64,000 nucleotides of DNA, taken from positions 4,313,001 to 4,377,000 of the forward strand of contig NC_053420.1 of NCBI RefSeq assembly GCF_016859285.1, written 5' to 3'. The first letter of the stretch is position 1; the number at the start of each line of letters is the position of its first letter. A program made the translations under genes and the position numbers. The stretch is from Xiphias gladius. Taxonomy: Eukaryota; Chordata; Actinopteri; Istiophoriformes; Xiphiidae. The notes beneath the pieces were generated by a model, which was given only the letters and a program-made list of their open reading frames with translations, was not told the origin of the DNA and searched no databases. Positions 58,580 to 64,000 of this stretch are shown here, piece after piece.

Positions 58580-61500
58580 GAAAGGAACTGTTGGGAACGT
58601 GCTTTAAATGGTAAAGTGAACAGTCAGCTTTTTTGTTAACATCGATTAATGCTTAAAATGTCTGTTTACTCGTGTTGTACAGGCAGCTGCTGCAGGTTAG
58701 ATGTAGAAAAGATGGGAAACGTCTATGATGGTTACCACTGCAACTGTATAACTCTCATGTTGTGAACTACCTGCTCTAAATCTAGCTTATTATCATGCAA
58801 TACTACTTTTCTTTTAGCCAACCAAGTCCCTGTTCTTGGACGCAAATGTACTCCTCTTTTATGGGGTTACTGAAAGAAAATGTAATGCCACGTGTGTAAA
58901 CTCTCCTCTTTCATTGGTCCTCGATTGGGAAATCAGCCCTCAAAATACATTTAAATTTTGGCACAAAAGAACACGGACAAAAACACATTCCTTGGGTCAC
59001 ATTAAAAGGAGTTAAGTGATATTATATATGTTTATATACGTATATATTTCATTTATACAACTGTTCTAATATCACCTCTTTTATCCATTCCATTTATAAA
59101 AATTTTATTTTTTCTAACTACCAGGCAGTCATGAGATTAAAATCCATGCTACTCAATGTGATTTAAATGATCCTGCATTTTTCAAATCAGAAATTCTCAT
59201 GTTACATGGGGATATTAAGTTTCAGCGTCTTCTGACGTCAACGGAGATCCTCAGAGACTACATGACACTCTCCCTGGAATAGTTATGGAAAAAAACAAAA
59301 AAAAAACATGAATGCACAGCATAAAATGACAGACCTTAACAAGTCATTTTCAGTTCACGTTTTCAGATTTTCAGTGTTTCTGTTTTTTCTTGGACAACAG
59401 GACAGTATGTGTCATTCGGTTGTCTTTGTCGAGTCCGACTGCAGTGAAAACCACTGGCTAAGCTTGTCATTTTCCATAGCTTGTAGTGAGCAACTAAAAA
59501 ACTGCAATGACTGGATGTTTTTTTGATTATTGCTTTACAGAATGTAGCTAATTTGTTTGGAAATAGATATAGTATTAATATCCCTGCAACACTGCTACTG
59601 GCAAAACGGAGGCCACTTTTGCAAAGTTTTTTTTTTTTTTTTTAAGAGTAAAATTACTCCAAATTCTATGGTTTAATTAAAATATTAGTTGATTAGTTTA
59701 AGATAAACTCGATTTTGTTCTGAAATCTTGCCTTGAGGTTCAAAAAAGAAAACTTCATTTGCAAAAAAAAAAAAAAAAAGTGGTATTTTAATTTTTCCTT
59801 GGTTTTTTTAATCTCTTCCTGTAGATTTCAGTTACTGTCTGAAGCCCAAAATGAAATTCAGTCGCTCTTGTAAAAATCTGAATGAAATTGCTACATATGC
59901 ATGTTTTCCTTCATTGGTGTTGGGTCTCAACCCAAAATACGGTATTTCATTTCTCCTCTTTCTGTGTAGCGTGTAGCTCATGCTTAGTCTTATCACGTTG
60001 GCTGCTAATTAATTAGACGTTTTAATCAGTCATGCGGATGCTACCAGCTAATGCTACAATCTTACGGTAACTAGCAAGGATATCCCTTCTCTCCCTCAGA
60101 GTTTTAACATAAATCAACAAAGTCGTTATACTGTAGATTAACTTTGGCTCACTCCAAAAGACACTAACAACCATAATATTTACACATAAAAACGACATTA
60201 AGATTCATAAAGTGCCCAAATGAAATACATATACTTCTGTTCTGTAATAAACTATAAGTTTCTCTACAGTGTGCACATTGTGTTCCCTTTAAATTCATCC
60301 TATTTTTGTGTCCTTTTTTGAAATCTGTGAAACCCGACGTCAGTCCAGACAGATCCTTTGTTTGCATGATGCAAAGTACATTTCATGCTTCCTCAACCCC
60401 CCCCCAAGTTGTAGCATGGCTAATCACCAGGTGCCTTCGCTGTCTGTGGAGTAGGGCTGTAATTTAGAAATACAAGGGACGCTTCTCTGCACAGCCTGAA
60501 TGCTGCTGTCAGCTGTTGTGAGTGGTTGTTTCTGTTCCTCCCTCACGATGGCACATGCCATAAGGTAACTGAAGAAGAGGAAGGAGAAGACACTTGCTGG
60601 TAGAAATTGGCACAGTAGAAACTGGTATTGGATAACTGTTAGCCAAAGCTTCTTTTTTTTTTAAAAAGGAGAGGAGGAATCTTAACAAGTATTAGCTAAA
60701 GAGCAGTCCGAACTACAATTAAACTGGGATATACAGCAAGTTTTCAGCCCTGCACTGTCAGCCAGGCTACTATCCTCAACGCTGTTGGAAACGTCTGTAG
60801 TGGCGTCATGTGTTGGCGCTACAGCACAGGTACAATACTGCCCCCTGCACTAGATACAACCTCGACAAATGGGTGGAATGTGAAAATTTAGAAAACAGAA
60901 TTGAACCATATGAAAATAACACCCTCCAAATGTCAGACCCTATTTAGACCTGGCTGGTTCACGCCAGTCGTGTTTAGATCGCATCCTGATAAGCTTTAAC
61001 CACACTGCATTTGCACGTGCTAGTCACATGCCTCTACGGTTAGTCCCTTTGGAATTATGATTGCAATCTAATACCCATGCATATTCCATGCATAAAATCC
61101 AATTGTGTTGGGCAGTAACGCCAGATATCTGAATTTGCCATTTTCAACGTTGGGCTTCAGTGGACACTTAGCAGAATTTGTGCATGAAGAAGGGCTCTGG
61201 GTGACACACATTATTTAGAGAGACAAATGCTTTTACGCTTACCCCATCGGACTTAATCAAAATCACCTCCTGAAGTGGTTCGGGTGATCAAATTTCAAAC
61301 AATTTTTTATGCGTTATGCCCACATAGGCTGGAAATCTCTATTTCAACATAATCAATTTGCTACAGATACAAGAAACAACCAGGTAAAATGGGAACTCGG
61401 ATCACATTTTTCTAAAAACCCACAAGGCTGCATGCTTTCATTCCTACCAAACACGACACTTGCTGATTTTACTAATTGCGCATTCCACAAAAGATGACAA

Positions 61501-62652
61501 AATAATCCATAAAATCAGCTCATGTCTTGATTGATCGCAATGAAAATGTACAGACCCCTTGAGCATAATGGCACATGGTCTTTGGGAACTCAGAACCTGC
61601 CTTTCCGCCATATACATCCACCCAGGAACCAACTGATACCTGGCATTGGAGCTTAATGCAATTTACTGCAGTGCTCACAAACTGGGAGGATAGAAAGCCA
61701 GCACTACTCTGAATCCCCAAGATCAGGTAGAGATCTAGATCCTTACAGAAGATTAAATGGGACTTAATTAATGTCTACTCCACTCACATAAACTTAGTAC
61801 CAAATGAACTGAACACTGAAGGGCCAAGTGTGCGACACAAAAAACAAAAAACAGCTCAAGTCAGAGTTTGAAACCAAGACGTCTTGATGGTTTCAACAAA
61901 TAAGTTTAATTCTTTCTCTGAAAGTCTTCTTCAGTCCTGCTGCGCACATTTCCATTCACTGCTGTCCCCATGCTCCTGCAAACTGGGAGGCTGGTGTCTC
62001 AAACAATCCGAGGGCTTCCTCGCACCCCCTTCGAGCTTGTGGATAGACAGATAACACTCAGAGGCTGTCCAGCTCCTTAATGAGGACACAGAGAGACAAC
62101 GAGAAGTCCTGGCAATGAGAATCGAACGTAGGCTGTGAAGAAGGCGCGTAGCTGAAGCAAAGCTGAGCCCGCAGTGTATTGTGGTCCCAATAGGATGTGA
62201 TCAATGTCTGCAACCAAGCCTTCCTTTGAAGTATCCTCATTAAGTAGGTTTTTGTTTTTTCATCAAAGAGATCTGAAGAGAGCAAAAATTTCCTTGTGAG
62301 TCTGAGGGGCCGTCGGTTGCAACAACAAAAGAAATTTGCTTCCCTTGGGTCTCGGGAAACAGTCTGATACAATATCAAAAAAATTACAGTACATTTCCGA
62401 TGAGTGCCAGAATTATCTACTGATTTGTAAAATAATTTCCCAATCAGGGGAGTGATTCATTCCCCAGTGTGGTTGGACCTGTCGAAGTGCCGTTGTGTAA
62501 GATAATTAACAACTACCTGCTCCAGGGGCAGTACCACCCAGCCGACCCGGGCACAGGGCTACAGGGTATATAAAAATGTGTCTTAGGACATAGTTGAGAG
62601 AGCAATGGAATCTTAGTCGCAACAACGAAAATCTGTATCTTTTGCGTGAGTC

Positions 62653-62871
62653 TTAGGATCGCTCACAACAGGGCCCAATGGTGCTCTCCAGGGACATCTG
62701 GGAGGAGTGGCGGATGAGCGGTGCCATCGTTGGGTCCACCATGGAGGAGGTAGGGAAGAGCTTGTACCAGCCAATCACCATCGTGCTGAGGTCCAGCTCC
62801 TCCAGTAGGATTCGAGCTACGCCCATGAAGCATTTGCGGTCCATCCGTCCATAGTTGCCCCAAACAATCAC
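62653..62871 (-). CDS. rims2: RIM active-zone protein, last coding exon (partial gene; probably rims2)
   Basis: RIM proteins organise synaptic vesicle docking and priming at the presynaptic active zone and bind Rab3, Munc13 and calcium channels. This exon encodes the end of the C-terminal C2B domain and the tail: V-I-V-W-G-N-Y-G-R-M-D-R, C-F-M-G-V-A, L-L-E-E-L-D-L, then V-I-G-W-Y-K-L-F-P, and a serine-rich S-Q-M-S-L-E-S-T tail ending in C-C-E-R-S and stop TAA (62653-62655). The acceptor AG is at 62872-62873 after a T-rich tract, in phase 0, 72 residues in all. Upstream exons lie beyond 64000 and none was seen in 62872-64000. Linkage to abra matches human ABRA-RIMS2 on chromosome 8, which favours rims2, but RIMS1 shares this tail closely. 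Confidence 0.85.
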   Translation of the reverse strand: MIVWGNYGRMDRKCFMGVARILLEELDLSTMVIGWYKLFPTSSMVDPTMAPLIRHSSQMSLESTIGPCCERS

Positions 62872-63339
62872 CTGTGTTAGAGAATAGCAAGGCAGTTATT
62901 TATTTATTTTTTAGTTATATTCTATTCCTAAAATAGTTCATTTTCCCAATAACATAGATAGATAGATACATAAAAGCAAAAACTGAGAGAGGCATTATGA
63001 GTTCTGTTCATTTATTTTTTAATCAAAAAAACGTCTTCAGAGATGTAAACCTTTACACCAGGTGTTCTCCAAAACGACTCTTTGACATAAGTGGCTGACA
63101 TAATAACATCACCTTAAAAACTGTCTTCTTAGTCTTTAAGAATCTCAAATGGGATACCTGAAATAGACCACCGCATCCATGATACTGAAGAACGAGTGCC
63201 TATGAAAACTACACAGGCTCGTGCAATGGCACTGTTGTCCAGGAAGTGTGACATTCCTGTAACTGCCTGGTAAACACCCATGTCCCTGCCCCAGGTGGTA
63301 AAACACCGGCTTTGTGTTTGTAGTCGTCAAAGTCAAACC

Positions 63340-63470
63340 CAGATAATATTACCTGGGTTGTTTTCTCAGACTTTAGAAAAAGCGCCCTTCAAAGTCCCAG
63401 AAGACATTTATAAAACTGTTTTCACCGGCTGAATAGTGCCAGCCATGACAAGTAAACTGAACTTCATTTA
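63340..63470. repeat. Fish dispersed repeat, copy 2
   Basis: Second copy of the repeat beside abra exon 2 (46943-47060), sharing the 'cctgggtt.ttttctcaga' and 'cagaagacatt' blocks. Confidence 0.65.
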
Positions 63471-63829
63471 AACACTGGAACATGTCCTGTTTAAAACTTG
63501 TCCTTAAGTTATAGGCTACTAAAACACTTGGTTAAGGTTAGGAAAAGATGGTGTTTTTGGTATATATCATATATTATCAATATAGTGTATCTGACAAGGT
63601 CAACACACCTCATGCTTCAAGTTAGCGTTGACTCTTTCAGTATTTAACAGAGACCATTATACGGTATTAACCAGGTAACCAGGAGTTTTCTAAACATAAC
63701 CAAGAAAAGACTAATCATGCCTTAATTGCTATGAGTGTATACTATAGGGAAAACAAATGAAATTCATTGACAGTGAAAATTTTGCAAGTATATTCAATGT
63801 AAACATTTCCCCAGTATGGTGATACAAAA

Positions 63830-64000
63830 GCATCATTTTGACAAGACGCCTTGCGAGCGGCTCTGTGTGGAGGCAGCCAGGCACAGCAGTGCTTTGAGCT
63901 AAATGCTAATGTTGGATGGCTAACATGGTCACAGTGACAATGCTAACATGCTGAGGTTCAGCAAGTATAATGTTTACCATGTTCATCGTCTTAGTTTGGC
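63830..64000 (+). repeat. Teleost dispersed repeat (copy D), runs off the window
   Basis: 'cacagcagtgctttgagcta', 'tgctaacatgctgaggttca' and 'gtataatgtttaccatgttc' are the 5' part of the dispersed repeat at 5633-6056 and 44731-45020. It continues past the right edge. Confidence 0.7.

Larger units (their letters stand above)
55254..62652 (-). other. 3' flank and probable long 3' UTR of the RIM gene
   Basis: AT-rich, with several poly-T runs (57695-57716, 57845-57866, 59627-59643) and a C-rich run at 58555-58579. RIM genes in vertebrates can have multi-kilobase 3' UTRs. A minus-strand AATAAA at 59104-59109 would give one of about 3.5 kb. I see no other exon. The 113-codon frame at 56862-57203 (minus) has no recognisable domain. 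Confidence 0.4.
62872..64000 (-). other. RIM gene intron (partial)
   Basis: Intron upstream of the last coding exon, running off the window. It includes fish dispersed repeats at 63340-63470 and 63830-64000 and a 'ggttaaggtt' fragment near 63525. No further exon is seen. Confidence 0.65.

Overview
This is nuclear DNA from a ray-finned fish, most likely a spiny-rayed teleost. Three things point to this: vertebrate genes split by GT/AG introns, a canonical eukaryotic tRNA gene, and a dense load of CA/GT microsatellites and dispersed repeats of types I recognise from teleost genomes (Tc1-like and hAT-like DNA transposons, a LINE with a teleost-type 3' tail, and several fish-specific dispersed repeats). 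The species cannot be named from the sequence. Repeat family names come from memory of typical fish sequences, not from a search.

The supported gene content is small. A tRNA-Gln(TTG) gene lies at 2457-2528 on the plus strand. lsm3 (spliceosomal and decay LSm ring subunit) is complete in four coding exons on the minus strand, 11683 down to 8396, and gives a 102-residue protein. abra (actin-binding Rho-activating protein, also called STARS) is complete in two coding exons on the plus strand (42026-42661 and 47131-47568) and gives 357 residues. At the right edge, the last coding exon of a RIM active-zone protein (probably rims2) lies on the minus strand at 62653-62871; the rest of that gene lies beyond the window. 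In human, ABRA and RIMS2 lie near each other on chromosome 8q and LSM3 lies on 3p, so the right half looks like conserved synteny and the lsm3 linkage looks lineage-specific.

Region by region. 1-8395: tRNA gene, a deleted Tc1-like element (3811-4465), other fish repeats, then the lsm3 3' flank. 8396-11683: lsm3, with repeats in its introns. 11684-41500: a long stretch with no gene I can support. It holds a CpG-rich patch (13180-13372), a Tc1-like transposase relic (18045-18440), a perfect hairpin (23067-23103), a LINE relic split by a hAT-like element (26575-28045), a Tc1-like relic split by a MITE-like repeat (32190-32808), and an internally deleted Tc1-like element with visible terminal inverted repeats (34399-34904). 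41501-48280: abra with a 4.5 kb repeat-bearing intron. 49888-52257: a near-perfect tandem duplication with a 1185 bp unit, followed by a purine-rich tract. 54903-55253: a probable solo LTR. 55254-62652: AT-rich sequence that probably includes the 3' UTR of the RIM gene. 62872-64000: RIM intron with fish repeats.

The genes do not form a shared pathway: lsm3 is housekeeping RNA metabolism, abra is a striated-muscle actin/Rho/SRF regulator, and the RIM gene is neuronal exocytosis. I found no convincing undescribed biological system. The most unusual structures are the recent 1185 bp tandem duplication, the inverted repeat pair in the abra intron, the 16 bp perfect hairpin, and the nested transposons.
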